A DNA stretch of 26,677 bases, taken from IMG/VR virus record IMGVR_UViG_3300011445_000548, positions 1 through 26,677 of that record; one strand, given 5' to 3'. This document shows positions 8,726-17,747 of the stretch, piece after piece; within the stretch, counting starts at the first letter, position 1, and every line of letters starts with the position of its first letter. Under the pieces are notes generated by a model. That model was not told the DNA's origin. It saw nothing but the letters and a program-made list of their open reading frames with translations, and did no database searches. Source of the DNA: a virus. Position numbers and translations under genes: made by a program.

Positions 8726-9163
8726 TTACAGCGTTGTCTTTTTCACAGGTTCAGTACGGAAATCGAAATCCTTGTTGAGTGCCAACAATGCAGTTACAAT
8801 TGAAGTAACATTCAATGCTGCACCAGCAATATCGACAAGTGAAATCTTGTCGCGATTAACGACAACTGGACCTTGTTTCAGAACTTGATACGGAAACTTG
8901 GAATTTGTTGTAGCAGCAACAGATTCAGCAGAACCGCCCGGCGGTCCTGAAAGAATTAAACCAAGTACGTTGGCTTCACCACCAGCAACCATGAGATTGT
9001 AACCAGCACCATTGGTGCCAAGTACAACTGGCATACCAACAATGTTATACAAACTCTGAACACCAGCAGTTGGGTTTCGGATAATAGCCGAAACAGTATT
9101 GAAGTGCGGGTTCAGCAAGTAAGGAACCAAATCGCCAGGAGTGCAAAGGCGTTCTGTAGCCAT
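8726..9163 (-). CDS. Head decoration protein (lambda gpD-like), 145 aa
   Basis: Trimeric protein that stabilises the expanded capsid. The N-terminus after MATERLCTPGDLVPYLLNPH and the beta-rich Gly-containing core (GMPVVLGTNGAGYNLMVAGG, then VLGLILSGP) fit the HDPD family. I chose the ATG at 9163 because AAGGAAAT lies at the right distance; an in-frame ATG at 9211 would add 16 residues without support. Position between protease/scaffold and capsid genes matches lambda C-Nu3-D-E. Confidence 0.85.
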   Translation of the reverse strand: MATERLCTPGDLVPYLLNPHFNTVSAIIRNPTAGVQSLYNIVGMPVVLGTNGAGYNLMVAGGEANVLGLILSGPPGGSAESVAATTNSKFPYQVLKQGPVVVNRDKISLVDIAGAALNVTSIVTALLALNKDFDFRTEPVKKTTL

Positions 9164-9236
9164 ATCAGTTATTTCCTTTGAATTTCGGAGATTACGGAGA
9201 AAAGACGTCAAAAAGGGAAAACCAAAGAGTTCCTTA

Positions 9237-9719
9237 TTATTGAACTCCCATTAATTTGTTCTGCTCATCCCATTGCTTTTTGCGATCAATCATGTTCGCA
9301 ATAAGAGGATTCTTTTTCGGATCAAGATTTTCTTCCGATTCTTCATCATCAGCCGGTGGATCATTAATCGGCTCTTGACGACCAGTTTTCGGATTGAAGT
9401 TCAAAACCTTCGGATTCTTTTTGATTGCTCCGATGATCTTGTTGAATTGCGAATTCGGATCATCTTTGATGCAATCCGACTTCATCGAATCATCATTCAA
9501 GAATTCGAGTTTCAAAGCATTGACGGTATCTGGCGTGCAAATACCGTCAGTAACAAGATACTCCAAATCTTTCTCGCGCGATTGTTTCACCATGTTCACA
9601 AGAGCAGGTGTGACAACCGGCGGCGCTTTGACTTGATTCTTCTGCAAGTTTGCAATCAAGGTTTCCAAAGCTGTTTCATCTGCAACACCAAACTTTGCAC
9701 AAAGTTCTTGGAGCGGCAT
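9237..9719 (-). CDS. Probable nested scaffold protein (Nu3-like), 160 aa, same frame as protease
   Basis: Inside the protease gene, the ATG at 9719-9717 (residue 231 of the protease, MPLQELCAKFGVADETALE) is preceded by GAGGAG with a nine-base spacing, as good a ribosome site as any in the window. Starting here gives an acidic, helical 160-residue protein ending NKLMGVQ. Lambda makes its scaffold Nu3 from the 3' end of the protease gene C in the same way, and the neighbouring gpD- and gpE-like genes fit that arrangement. Scaffold role is inference from position and precedent. Confidence 0.6.
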   Translation of the reverse strand: MPLQELCAKFGVADETALETLIANLQKNQVKAPPVVTPALVNMVKQSREKDLEYLVTDGICTPDTVNALKLEFLNDDSMKSDCIKDDPNSQFNKIIGAIKKNPKVLNFNPKTGRQEPINDPPADDEESEENLDPKKNPLIANMIDRKKQWDEQNKLMGVQ

Positions 9720-10409
9720 ATCTTTTTTCTCCTCAAGAAAGTTCATAATCTGAGCAGGAAAACCCAGATTTGAGATTGAACCAGGGTCACGATAAATTGG
9801 AATAATCCCGTCGATTATTCCTGCTGCTAACGCTTGGTCAGCAGTATAATAAGCGTCGCTGTTCATAATAGCGCGACATTCTTCTTCTGTTTTCTTGATC
9901 TTGCTTGCCATTGTTTTGACAAGCATATCTTCTGCTACACGCAAACCTGCTGCAACTTTTTCATATTCAGCAGCGTCTTTATACCCATCCTGTCGAGCAA
10001 TTGGAGCATGAAACTTCATTACTCCATTCTCAACCATATAAATCTCATCTGCGGACAACGCAAGAACAGCAGCGGCAGAAATCGCAAATGGATTTATATA
10101 AGCGGTGACTTTCTTACCGCTGTTGCGAATCTTATTGTGCATCGTAATTGAATCAAGAAAATCACCGCCTTGTGAATTAATTACAAGAGTGATCTCATTT
10201 CCAGCATTTGCAACCTTTTCATCAAAATTAAACGGTTGCAAAATCATACCGTCGAAAGTGATGTTCTGAGGTCGCGTTGTTTCATTCGCGTACAACGCAC
10301 GCATCTGCTTCATACAATCAGCTTGCGAATCGTGAGTTCCGAATGCTTTATCGGAACCACGTTTCGTCAAATGGTATTTCTCACCAACTGCTTTGCATGT
10401 ATATGGCAT
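9237..10409 (-). CDS. ClpP-type prohead protease (S49/ClpP fold) with C-terminal scaffold, 390 aa
   Basis: Matures the prohead by cleaving scaffold and other head proteins. Residues about 50-210 are ClpP-like: VINSQGGD (77-83), nucleophile Ser111 in the AISAAAVLAL helix, His134 in MKFHAP, and Asp185 in SDAYYTADQALAAGIID. The first about 45 residues (MPYTCKAVGEKYHL, then MRALYANE) are a short domain often seen at the N-terminus of such proteases. The ATG at 10409 has AGGGG nine bases upstream; an in-frame start at 10472 would overlap the previous gene and add a Leu-rich leader without support. The C-terminal 160 residues can also be made separately as scaffold. Confidence 0.88.
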   Translation of the reverse strand: MPYTCKAVGEKYHLTKRGSDKAFGTHDSQADCMKQMRALYANETTRPQNITFDGMILQPFNFDEKVANAGNEITLVINSQGGDFLDSITMHNKIRNSGKKVTAYINPFAISAAAVLALSADEIYMVENGVMKFHAPIARQDGYKDAAEYEKVAAGLRVAEDMLVKTMASKIKKTEEECRAIMNSDAYYTADQALAAGIIDGIIPIYRDPGSISNLGFPAQIMNFLEEKKDMPLQELCAKFGVADETALETLIANLQKNQVKAPPVVTPALVNMVKQSREKDLEYLVTDGICTPDTVNALKLEFLNDDSMKSDCIKDDPNSQFNKIIGAIKKNPKVLNFNPKTGRQEPINDPPADDEESEENLDPKKNPLIANMIDRKKQWDEQNKLMGVQ

Positions 10410-10420
10410 TGGTTTATCCC

Positions 10421-11005
10421 CTAATTTGCGTAAATGAGAACTCGTGAATTGATGCAAGAGTAACAATAGCAACTTGAGTTATGGCAGGTAGTAAAACAAC
10501 TCAACCAACGACAACAAGGACAATTACAACCTGCACAACAACCATTCCCGCTACCTGCACCGCTGCTGGGGGCTAACGCAACAGATGGTGCAAGGTAGCA
10601 GGAGGTTCCAAGGAGTTCACCAGATAAAGGATCTTCTAATTTCAATTGACCGCAAAGAATCTGTCGCATTAACTTTCCGAACTCACGACGACTCTTATTA
10701 ACCTCTTTATCCTCAGACATTACTCGATTAACTCTACCGTCAAATAGGAGAGCACCACCAAGCAAAGTTGTGATAAATTCAACCATGTGGGGTACATGGT
10801 CAACAACGAAAGGAATATCATCAGTGTAACGCGTGAGTTGGAATCTACCGTTAACATAAGAAGTTGCGATCAAACAGAAGTAGTCAATTCGATCCTTGAT
10901 TTCTTTGTTGTTGATGTTATTAGTGTTCGAGAGATTCGCCCAACGAATAACATTCGTTTCTCCGAACACAATATTTAACTTCTCTTGTGAAGTGTAATTA
11001 GGCAT
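10421..11005 (-). CDS. Head-tail connector (Mu gp36/DUF1320-like) with Cys-rich tail, 194 aa
   Basis: Residues 1-130 fit the gp36/DUF1320 pattern: short N-terminal turn, helix with INNKEIKDRIDYFCLIATSYVN, GRFQLTRY, then the P-containing helix pair DHVPHMVEFITTLLGGALLFDG. Such proteins act as adaptors under the portal. The C-terminus is odd: after a Pro/Ala/Ser/Gly linker, 11 cysteines fall between residues 156 and 184. The start has AAGGAG seven bases upstream and overlaps the end of the portal gene by eight bases. Order between portal and protease is a little unusual. I trust the connector core more than the tail. Confidence 0.7.
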   Translation of the reverse strand: MPNYTSQEKLNIVFGETNVIRWANLSNTNNINNKEIKDRIDYFCLIATSYVNGRFQLTRYTDDIPFVVDHVPHMVEFITTLLGGALLFDGRVNRVMSEDKEVNKSRREFGKLMRQILCGQLKLEDPLSGELLGTSCYLAPSVALAPSSGAGSGNGCCAGCNCPCCRWLSCFTTCHNSSCYCYSCINSRVLIYAN

Positions 11006-12380
11006 TCTTTTGCTCCTTCACTGTTGGCTTTCCAGGTTCTTTTTTCGGTGTAGCAGTTAATGAAGGAGGTCCGCCACCTGTCGGCTCTGGTTCAGGTAAT
11101 TCAGTTTTCTTTCCATCATTCGGTATTCCCAATTCTACTTTCATATCTACCATATTAATCCGTTCAACTTCAGCCTCAGCAACTCTTGGATTCTGAAGTA
11201 AAACTCGGTAGATGTCTTTAATAAGAGCAAACTGTGAATCAACTAGCGGAGCAGGTTCAATACCCGCTTCATACGCCATTTTCTTTCCAAAGTTTATACT
11301 GAGAGCATGAGGAATAGTTTGTAGATTAAGGCAAGTAGTGAGCAAGCGATGCCTAGTATCAACAATTGCGAGAGAAATATCTCCGTGTTCTTGTGCATCT
11401 TCTTTCGTTCCGTGCTTACCTTCGAGAATAGATCGTTCTGCGAATCCAAATCCTCGCATCATTAATACGTCGAGATACTTTTCTCGGTCGATGAACATAT
11501 CTTGTCCACCACCTGTTGCAGTAATAAGTTCTACTCGCCATTTCCCTTTGACTTCTCTATCAAGTGTATCATCCATCCAATCTTGTATTTCGTCAGGTAT
11601 TGCTAAACATCCTGATGATTCAAGCGTGGTGAGCAATCTACGAGCGATAACATCATTTTCCTCTGGCACTCCATTGTACGGTGTTTTGCCGACAGGATAA
11701 TAAATGACCCAGGTCGCTCCGGCAATTTTAGAATCATAGCGCGAAGCTGCTTTCTCCACATTGTTCCAAGCATTAATGGCGGGCGCGATGGTTTCATATA
11801 CCGATTCGCCATAATAATCTGTTCCTTCGTATTCAAAGTTCGTATTAAGAGCATACATTCCGAGAACTTTATTCGCGGAATTGTTTACTTCCGTAAATCC
11901 AAATGTTTCATTAGTAAAACCAGCAAATTGACCACTATCAACGTAAACAAGAATATCTGTAAAATCGTGGAGTAGTGCCTTAAAATCATGGATATACACA
12001 TATCCTTCTTCTGGTTTCCAAACAACTTCAAATGGTCCCCAACCATAATTAAGCGTATTAAATACTGCGTGCATCAAGAACAAATTTCGCAATGGAGTGA
12101 GGGACTGTTCGAGATAGTCCATCATCTCTTTTGTCGCTTTACCTCTGTAATTCTTTGGCACCCACGGCGTATGAATCATCTGCGAAAGAATTGCCCACGT
12201 TGCAAGTTTCGCAGTAGGGTTTTTCGAATAGCAGCGTATTTGACGATAATCAAGTGGATGTTGATGGTGAAAGATTCGAGAATCCCAACCAATATGATCG
12301 AGAATCTGCGCAGGAGTTTTCTCACTCTTTTTATTATCTGGATCAGATAATTTGATTACCGGCTCAAGTGCAAGTGGCAT
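10998..12380 (-). CDS. Portal protein (Mu gp29-like, DUF935), 460 aa
   Basis: Dodecameric portal at one capsid vertex, through which DNA is packaged. It resembles the gp29/DUF935 type: an N-terminal helical region, YGWGPFEVVWKPEEGYVYIH, the YYGESVYETIAPAINAWN segment that corresponds to the family's 'YGES/G-L-x-R-P-A-Y-W-x-W' motif, and a C-terminal helical stem around residues 300-400. The last about 40 residues are Pro/Gly/Lys-rich and probably disordered. Directly follows the terminase gene (17-base gap), as expected. Confidence 0.85.
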   Translation of the reverse strand: MPLALEPVIKLSDPDNKKSEKTPAQILDHIGWDSRIFHHQHPLDYRQIRCYSKNPTAKLATWAILSQMIHTPWVPKNYRGKATKEMMDYLEQSLTPLRNLFLMHAVFNTLNYGWGPFEVVWKPEEGYVYIHDFKALLHDFTDILVYVDSGQFAGFTNETFGFTEVNNSANKVLGMYALNTNFEYEGTDYYGESVYETIAPAINAWNNVEKAASRYDSKIAGATWVIYYPVGKTPYNGVPEENDVIARRLLTTLESSGCLAIPDEIQDWMDDTLDREVKGKWRVELITATGGGQDMFIDREKYLDVLMMRGFGFAERSILEGKHGTKEDAQEHGDISLAIVDTRHRLLTTCLNLQTIPHALSINFGKKMAYEAGIEPAPLVDSQFALIKDIYRVLLQNPRVAEAEVERINMVDMKVELGIPNDGKKTELPEPEPTGGGPPSLTATPKKEPGKPTVKEQKNA

Positions 12381-12397
12381 CTTCCAAAATTACAGCT

Positions 12398-13729
12398 TTA
12401 ACTCGCCGTACTCCATACTGCCGGAATCGAAGTATACTCAACACGAATTGGCATTAGCCAATGAACCTTATATCCAAAAGCATCTGACATATGCCCAATT
12501 TGCGTTCCGCTATAATCTTCTAATTCCATCGTGTTTTCAATGTAGCTCATCGAATTCAAATCGCGAATTAGTTTTTGGCACTTCGGATTGATGTAACAGC
12601 TAATCTCACCGGCTGCATTTTGAAATGCTCTATTGACTGAGGCGATTCTATCCCGCACGTGAGGATTACGTGGAGGGAAATGTACTTTCTTTTGTCCGAA
12701 TCTAGCATCGTTTTTAATAATTGCATAATCTGATCGAGTAGCTGAGGTTTTTCTTGCTCGTCCGCTTGCATCTCCAAAGAAACGCCATCCGGCCATGTGA
12801 GTGTAATACTTACCATGAAGATAATCCATCGTCGCTTGCGTATGCGTTTCTTCTAAATGAATTTCATCGAAGATGTAAAGTTTACCGTCTGTAAAGTGCC
12901 CTAATGTCCAACTCATCGGAGTAACATTAAAGTCACAACCAACCATTATTTCAAGTTTCGGATCGTATTTTGCTTCGTGCGAAAGGTTTGCTTCGGTAAA
13001 ACCATAGTAAACACTTCCACCAATATCCAACCATTTCGCTTCATATTGTTCTTCATAATTCTTCGGGTCCATATTGGCCCGACGTGCTTCAATCAATTCT
13101 AATTCTTTTGGGGTACACGTTTCAATCGTTTTCCAAAAAAAGGATTTAACTCCTCCCTCACCACGCATTCCACGTTCATAATACTCCCTAAACTCAACTC
13201 TCCCAATGCCTGTTCTTTTCGGAATACCCAATCTTGTAAACTTACCGTTTTTCCTTGTGAGCATAGGGAAAATTGTATTCTCAACCAATCCTGGTTTTTG
13301 GTCAGAACCTTCATCAACCATAACCCAATCGGCCTGATTTCCTTCAAGACGTGCTGGTTTATCTGCTCCAATGATGTAAAGTTTTGATCCATTATACAAT
13401 TCAATCGAGAGGTCAGTTCTGTTGACTCCTGTACGGGGATTATACCAATTCTTAGGTATATCTCGCAAAAAAGGATACCATGCAACTCGTTTTGCTTGCT
13501 GGAAAGTAGGTAATACATAATAATATAAAGGATCATTCCACGGCTTTGATAAAGCCATGTCAAGAATCATCTTTCTCCGACATAATACTGTTTTACCGCT
13601 ACCACGACCAGCAACAACTTCTTCGTGCTGACTTCGATTAACCCAAAGTGCAGATTGAACAGGATGATACCTGAATTTCTCCCAATGGCACTTCGGTGCC
13701 TCTGTAATTGGCTGTGTCTGGAGTATCAT
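12398..13729 (-). CDS. terL: Terminase large subunit, 443 aa
   Basis: ATP-driven DNA packaging motor and nuclease. Walker A GRGSGKT is at residues 41-47, Walker B WVMVDE at 135-140 (D139, E140), and the RNase H-like nuclease begins with MVGCDFNVTPMSW (D266), followed by LYIFDEIH (D288/E289) and RFFGDASG (D320) as the acidic cluster. The start is only weakly supported by a ribosome site (no clear GGAGG within 12 bases). No gene recognisable as the small terminase subunit lies immediately upstream; the upstream neighbours are tail-type proteins. Confidence 0.92.
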   Translation of the reverse strand: MILQTQPITEAPKCHWEKFRYHPVQSALWVNRSQHEEVVAGRGSGKTVLCRRKMILDMALSKPWNDPLYYYVLPTFQQAKRVAWYPFLRDIPKNWYNPRTGVNRTDLSIELYNGSKLYIIGADKPARLEGNQADWVMVDEGSDQKPGLVENTIFPMLTRKNGKFTRLGIPKRTGIGRVEFREYYERGMRGEGGVKSFFWKTIETCTPKELELIEARRANMDPKNYEEQYEAKWLDIGGSVYYGFTEANLSHEAKYDPKLEIMVGCDFNVTPMSWTLGHFTDGKLYIFDEIHLEETHTQATMDYLHGKYYTHMAGWRFFGDASGRARKTSATRSDYAIIKNDARFGQKKVHFPPRNPHVRDRIASVNRAFQNAAGEISCYINPKCQKLIRDLNSMSYIENTMELEDYSGTQIGHMSDAFGYKVHWLMPIRVEYTSIPAVWSTAS

Positions 13730-13738
13730 CGTTCATTT

Positions 13739-14608
13739 CTACACCGAAACCGTTGGTAATCCCAACTGGTTTTCCACGTAAACAATATCCTCATCCGAAG
13801 GAATTTCATCAACACTTTCTTCAACTGGACCAACCCAATACTTTACTTCTGAACCACGGGGTACCTCAAAATTCGCATAACCGTCAGCAGCAGTTTCTTT
13901 AACTTGAACCGATCTATCAAATATTTCACCAACTCCAGGTGGAACTTCTTCAACTTGTACTTTAACAGTTACACCTTCTGCTGGATTTCCACTTACTGTC
14001 CAAACTCTAATACGAAGAATACAAAAACCAGGTGGAACTGGCGGAATTGTACTACCTAATGGAGTTAGCTCATAAGTAATTGCAGCGTCAGCATTGACAA
14101 TAAGTGAAGCACCTGGAAAAGAATAACCAAAAGAAGTAATAGCAACAATCCAAGTTGCATCATCAACATTAAAAGTAACTTCGCCAACAGCATCAGTTGG
14201 TTGAACTCTAGTATTCAAACCAGAAGTTAAACGAACATTAGCATTTTCAACTGGAAGAAGTGTAACACCATCAATCACAGTAATAACTACTGTTCTTGCT
14301 CCGGTGCCAGAGCCACCAGAACTATCAACCACCACGTCACTGTAAACCATATCATAACAATATGAGATCGACCCGTCAACAGATGAAATATTGGCATGAT
14401 ATCTGGCATTTGCAACTGCACTACCGTTGTAAAAGAAGTTGATTTTGCAAAAACCTGTACTGAGAGGATCAGTTATTTCTCCTTGCCAAGTTGGTCCTTC
14501 TGCTGCAATTTGCGACATTACAATAGTTTCAACGACAACGCCACCAGCTATTACCTCAACGGTAAAAGAAGTAAGCGTTTCTGGCGCTGTGGCTTCTAAT
14601 GTACGCAT
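13739..14608 (-). CDS. Ig-like/carboxypeptidase-regulatory-like domain protein, 289 aa
   Basis: All-beta protein. Residues 1-90 form a domain I do not recognise; after a Ser/Gly linker, residues about 103-184 (RTVVITVIDGVTLLPVENANVRLTSG and following) look like a carboxypeptidase-regulatory/Ig-like beta sandwich with 'G-x-V-x-x-x-x-x-x-A-x-V-x-L' spacing, and a second such domain covers about 195-262 (FCILRIRVWTVSGNPAEGVTVKV). In phages these domains decorate tails or capsids and help surface binding. It sits four bases after the 114-aa gene and ten before terminase, so it belongs to the virion operon. No signal peptide. Confidence 0.75.
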   Translation of the reverse strand: MRTLEATAPETLTSFTVEVIAGGVVVETIVMSQIAAEGPTWQGEITDPLSTGFCKINFFYNGSAVANARYHANISSVDGSISYCYDMVYSDVVVDSSGGSGTGARTVVITVIDGVTLLPVENANVRLTSGLNTRVQPTDAVGEVTFNVDDATWIVAITSFGYSFPGASLIVNADAAITYELTPLGSTIPPVPPGFCILRIRVWTVSGNPAEGVTVKVQVEEVPPGVGEIFDRSVQVKETAADGYANFEVPRGSEVKYWVGPVEESVDEIPSDEDIVYVENQLGLPTVSV

Positions 14609-14612
14609 CGTA

Positions 14613-14957
14613 TTACTTCTCGGTTAATTCAGTCGGGTCCAAAATAGCATACGCAGCGCCCACGATGAGGGGGCTAAATCGAATACCAACTAGTTCTTTC
14701 AATGATTTCAATTCTTCAACTGAAAGTTGAAGAACCTCACCATTCGCATCATCAACCTTCTTGGCAATTCGGTATCGCTTCATCTTCTCAGTACCGCTTA
14801 TTTCTTCTTTTGGATAAGCGGTCAAAAGAGCTTCAACACATACCGTTTTTAAGGTAATAGGTTGCTCTTTTCCATCAGTAATATCCTTCAATTCCTCGCC
14901 ACGAAGATTTTTGAGCGGTGTGTTGAAATCTATACCAGCTTTTACGGTTCCAGTCAT
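14613..14957 (-). CDS. Conserved small phage protein, 114 aa
   Basis: It starts MTGTVKAGIDFNTPLKNLRG and carries EEISGTEKMKRYRIAKKVDD followed by LSVEELKSLKELVGIRFSPLIVGAAYAIL. This pattern (a short beta part, then 'G-x-x-K-x-x-R-Y-x-L-A-x-K-I', then a helix ending 'P-L-I-V-G-x-A-Y') is one I associate with small uncharacterised proteins in tailed-phage structural regions; function unknown. The ATG is preceded by AAGGAAG and a shortened copy of the repeated word (GTCTGCAC). Confidence 0.75.
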   Translation of the reverse strand: MTGTVKAGIDFNTPLKNLRGEELKDITDGKEQPITLKTVCVEALLTAYPKEEISGTEKMKRYRIAKKVDDANGEVLQLSVEELKSLKELVGIRFSPLIVGAAYAILDPTELTEK

Positions 14958-14965
14958 GTGCAGAC
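14958..14965 (-). promoter_or_regulatory. GTCTGCAC word before a start codon
   Basis: Eight-base version of the repeated GTCTGCACAA word, directly against the ATG of the 114-aa gene and joined to its AAGGAAG ribosome site. Confidence 0.3.
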
Positions 14966-14970
14966 TTCCT

Positions 14971-17736
14971 TTATGCGATTACTGCGAGTTTACGTGTTGT
15001 TCCTGCTTTATCTCGAATTGTGATATAACCGTTCAATGTTTCACCAGCAAGAGCAGCAAATGTACCGAATTGGACTACACCTGCACCATCAATCATAAAT
15101 GTGTCACCAGTACCTAATTGACTTCCATACGCAATCTTGAATTTATCACCATCACTATTATCTACGCCCATATACCAAACAGAAGCACCAGTAACGCCAA
15201 AAGAAATATACGGATCACCTGAATTCAAATCCGCAACACTGATGTTTAACGCAGTACCATTATTCACTGTTGAATTGGATGTATTACTTATATAGGTATG
15301 AAATGTGGCACCACTTCTAGCACCTTGGAAAGTAAAACTTTGTCCAGATGCTGTCTCAAAAGCAGTAGCTCCAGCGCTGTCAACAGTCACATTAAAGTAG
15401 TTAGCAGCATTATACCCAATTCGTAATTGAGTAAGTGTATGAATCACTTGCAACTTGGCAGAAGCAGTCAAACTCCCAATTGCAACATTGCCGGTATTAT
15501 CAATACGAAAATCTACTGTTGGTGCGGATACAAGAGTATCCGTCATCCTGCCAATACCAAAACCAGCAGAATCAACTACAAATGATTTATATTTACCATT
15601 TACGCCACCACCTGTCCAACCAATAGTTACATTAACACCAACTTGTAAATTATTATCAAAGAATGATGCAACGCGATCACCTTCAAAAGGTGAACTTGTA
15701 CCGACTACAAATAGTTTAGAGCCTGTACCTGTAAGAGTACCAATAAGAACATTACCTCTCGCAGCAGTACCATCATGACAAAGAATTACATTCCCAGCAG
15801 TACCACTAGCAGAACTTCCGCCGACAATGCGAACGTCGCCACCTGCGGCGGCTCCTGTAGAATTAGTCCCATGAATTGTGTAAGAGGTTGGAGTTGCTCG
15901 CAAAATACCTTGACCAAAATAAATATCATTAATTGGTGATGAATCACTACCTGCAACAAAATGATTTGCTGAAGCATTATATACATTATAACCCATTCCA
16001 ATACCACTATCAACAGTTACATTAGCTCTACCTCCTATTCCAATACCCCCACAAACAGCAAGAGTGCCTATTGCAATAGCATATTGATTCGTAATAACCC
16101 CAGCACTATGCCCTATCGCTACAGAATAGGCGGACACACCGGCAGAATTAGCGCTATAACCAACGCATGTAGAACCATAACCAACAGCAGATGAATTTCG
16201 TCCTAACGCAACACTAAAACTATTTCCAGCACCAGTAGTAGCATTATTACCAACGGCAAGAGAGTCTTGACCTCTTGCAACGGCACCTTCACCAAATTGT
16301 TCAGAATTAGCACCAGTTAAACCTTTATGCGAGAACTCACCATTCTTTGTTATTCTCGCTCGCTCGCCGGGAAGTGATGCAGCTGGATTCCATTGAGCCA
16401 TATCTACTAATTGGCCAACTGCGAAATCTAATCGGTGACCAACTTTATTAGTAGATACTGCTTGATAAACAAATCCATTTATGTTTATAGAAGCGTCACC
16501 TGATCCAAAAAAGATCATTCCAGAATCATTTGCACTTTGTAGTGTTAGATAACCAGCATTACTTGTATAAATCTTACCTGTATGCGATCCAGCATAGCTT
16601 GTTATTTGAATTACAGGACCGCTAGTTATTCCACCATAACCATCTGTGAATTGAATTGAACTATTTGGATAACCTGATGCGCGACTATCGAAAGTGCCAC
16701 ATTTGAACGGTGCAAAAGCTGAATCATCTGCCAACTTGCATTCTAAAGCGGTGAGATTACGTTTGAGGGCGGGAAAAGCATTTGTGGTACCACCGAATTG
16801 CAAGCGGTTGAAATCCGCTTCTGCGTTATTAGTTAGTCGAATAACTCCATCTGCTGGTGATTTAATTATTGATAAACCTGTCCAATAAAAAGCGGATACA
16901 GCACCAGTTTGAATATGACTCCCGGCAGTAATAGTATTACTGGTAGTAATAGGGCCATCAGTGCCAATGCCGCCAGTAACTGAAAGAGCACCAGTTGCAG
17001 CAACTCGAAAAACAGTAGCATTCGCAGAATTCCGCACTTCAATCGCTGGTGCAGTTTGCGAAACTGCTAAATCAATTCGATGACCAGTAACGTCGAGAGC
17101 GGGAACCTTTTGATGTAATTGAGCAATAGCAGTTACTAAATCCCTTCCAAGAGCAACATTCCCAATATTTCCCCCAACACTTTCTATATGAACATGATCT
17201 AAACCACCGTTATTAATCTTCAATACTCCTGAATGATTATATATTTGCCAAGAATTTGATCCAGAACGAAGGTCGAGAGTGCCACCATTACCAGAAGTAG
17301 ATAAAAGTGTAATGGTAGGCCAATTACTACTTGTAACAGTAATATCACCATTTGCGGCAACCTTAAAACGATCACCACCACTTCCACCGCTACTATTGAC
17401 TTCAATTGCATTAGCAGTTTGACCGGCGGCGAGGTTTAACTTAATTCCAATAGTATTAGGTGGATTTAATACTATATTTCTAGCGGTAAGTTCTCCTTCT
17501 AATCCTACATTATTTCCTGTAACACCATAAACATAACTACCGCTTACACCATTAAATTGACCACTACCACCATTATATTGAAGTTGACCATCTAATCCAC
17601 CAGGCAATGTTACTGGAGCATCACCCCATAATGTTTCAGATGGATTTGCACCACGGCGCAATACTTGATTTGCTGATCCTGCTGTAGCAGGACCAAGAAA
17701 TACTTCACCACCGTATGCAAATGCTGGGAATTCCAT
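14971..17736 (-). CDS. Tail fibre/spike with YadA-head-like repeats, 921 aa
   Basis: Likely trimeric receptor-binding fibre. Residues 1-50 form a short N-terminal part (VLRRGANPSETLWGDAP). A module 'G-x-(K/R)-(L/I)-(N/D)-(L/F)-A-x-x-Q ... F-x-V-x-x-x-G' recurs at about 97-135, 218-255 and 433-470. Residues about 483-585 carry repeats such as DSLAVGNNAT, FSVALGRNSSAVGYGS and YSVAIGHSAG, typical of the left-handed parallel beta-roll of the YadA head. Further Gly-rich beta-helical stretches follow and the protein ends TLNGYITIRDKAGTTRKLAV. AGGAT precedes the ATG. The gene lies upstream of terminase rather than at the end of the tail genes. Confidence 0.85.
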   Translation of the reverse strand: MEFPAFAYGGEVFLGPATAGSANQVLRRGANPSETLWGDAPVTLPGGLDGQLQYNGGSGQFNGVSGSYVYGVTGNNVGLEGELTARNIVLNPPNTIGIKLNLAAGQTANAIEVNSSGGSGGDRFKVAANGDITVTSSNWPTITLLSTSGNGGTLDLRSGSNSWQIYNHSGVLKINNGGLDHVHIESVGGNIGNVALGRDLVTAIAQLHQKVPALDVTGHRIDLAVSQTAPAIEVRNSANATVFRVAATGALSVTGGIGTDGPITTSNTITAGSHIQTGAVSAFYWTGLSIIKSPADGVIRLTNNAEADFNRLQFGGTTNAFPALKRNLTALECKLADDSAFAPFKCGTFDSRASGYPNSSIQFTDGYGGITSGPVIQITSYAGSHTGKIYTSNAGYLTLQSANDSGMIFFGSGDASININGFVYQAVSTNKVGHRLDFAVGQLVDMAQWNPAASLPGERARITKNGEFSHKGLTGANSEQFGEGAVARGQDSLAVGNNATTGAGNSFSVALGRNSSAVGYGSTCVGYSANSAGVSAYSVAIGHSAGVITNQYAIAIGTLAVCGGIGIGGRANVTVDSGIGMGYNVYNASANHFVAGSDSSPINDIYFGQGILRATPTSYTIHGTNSTGAAAGGDVRIVGGSSASGTAGNVILCHDGTAARGNVLIGTLTGTGSKLFVVGTSSPFEGDRVASFFDNNLQVGVNVTIGWTGGGVNGKYKSFVVDSAGFGIGRMTDTLVSAPTVDFRIDNTGNVAIGSLTASAKLQVIHTLTQLRIGYNAANYFNVTVDSAGATAFETASGQSFTFQGARSGATFHTYISNTSNSTVNNGTALNISVADLNSGDPYISFGVTGASVWYMGVDNSDGDKFKIAYGSQLGTGDTFMIDGAGVVQFGTFAALAGETLNGYITIRDKAGTTRKLAVIA

Positions 17737-17747
17737 TACTGCTTATC

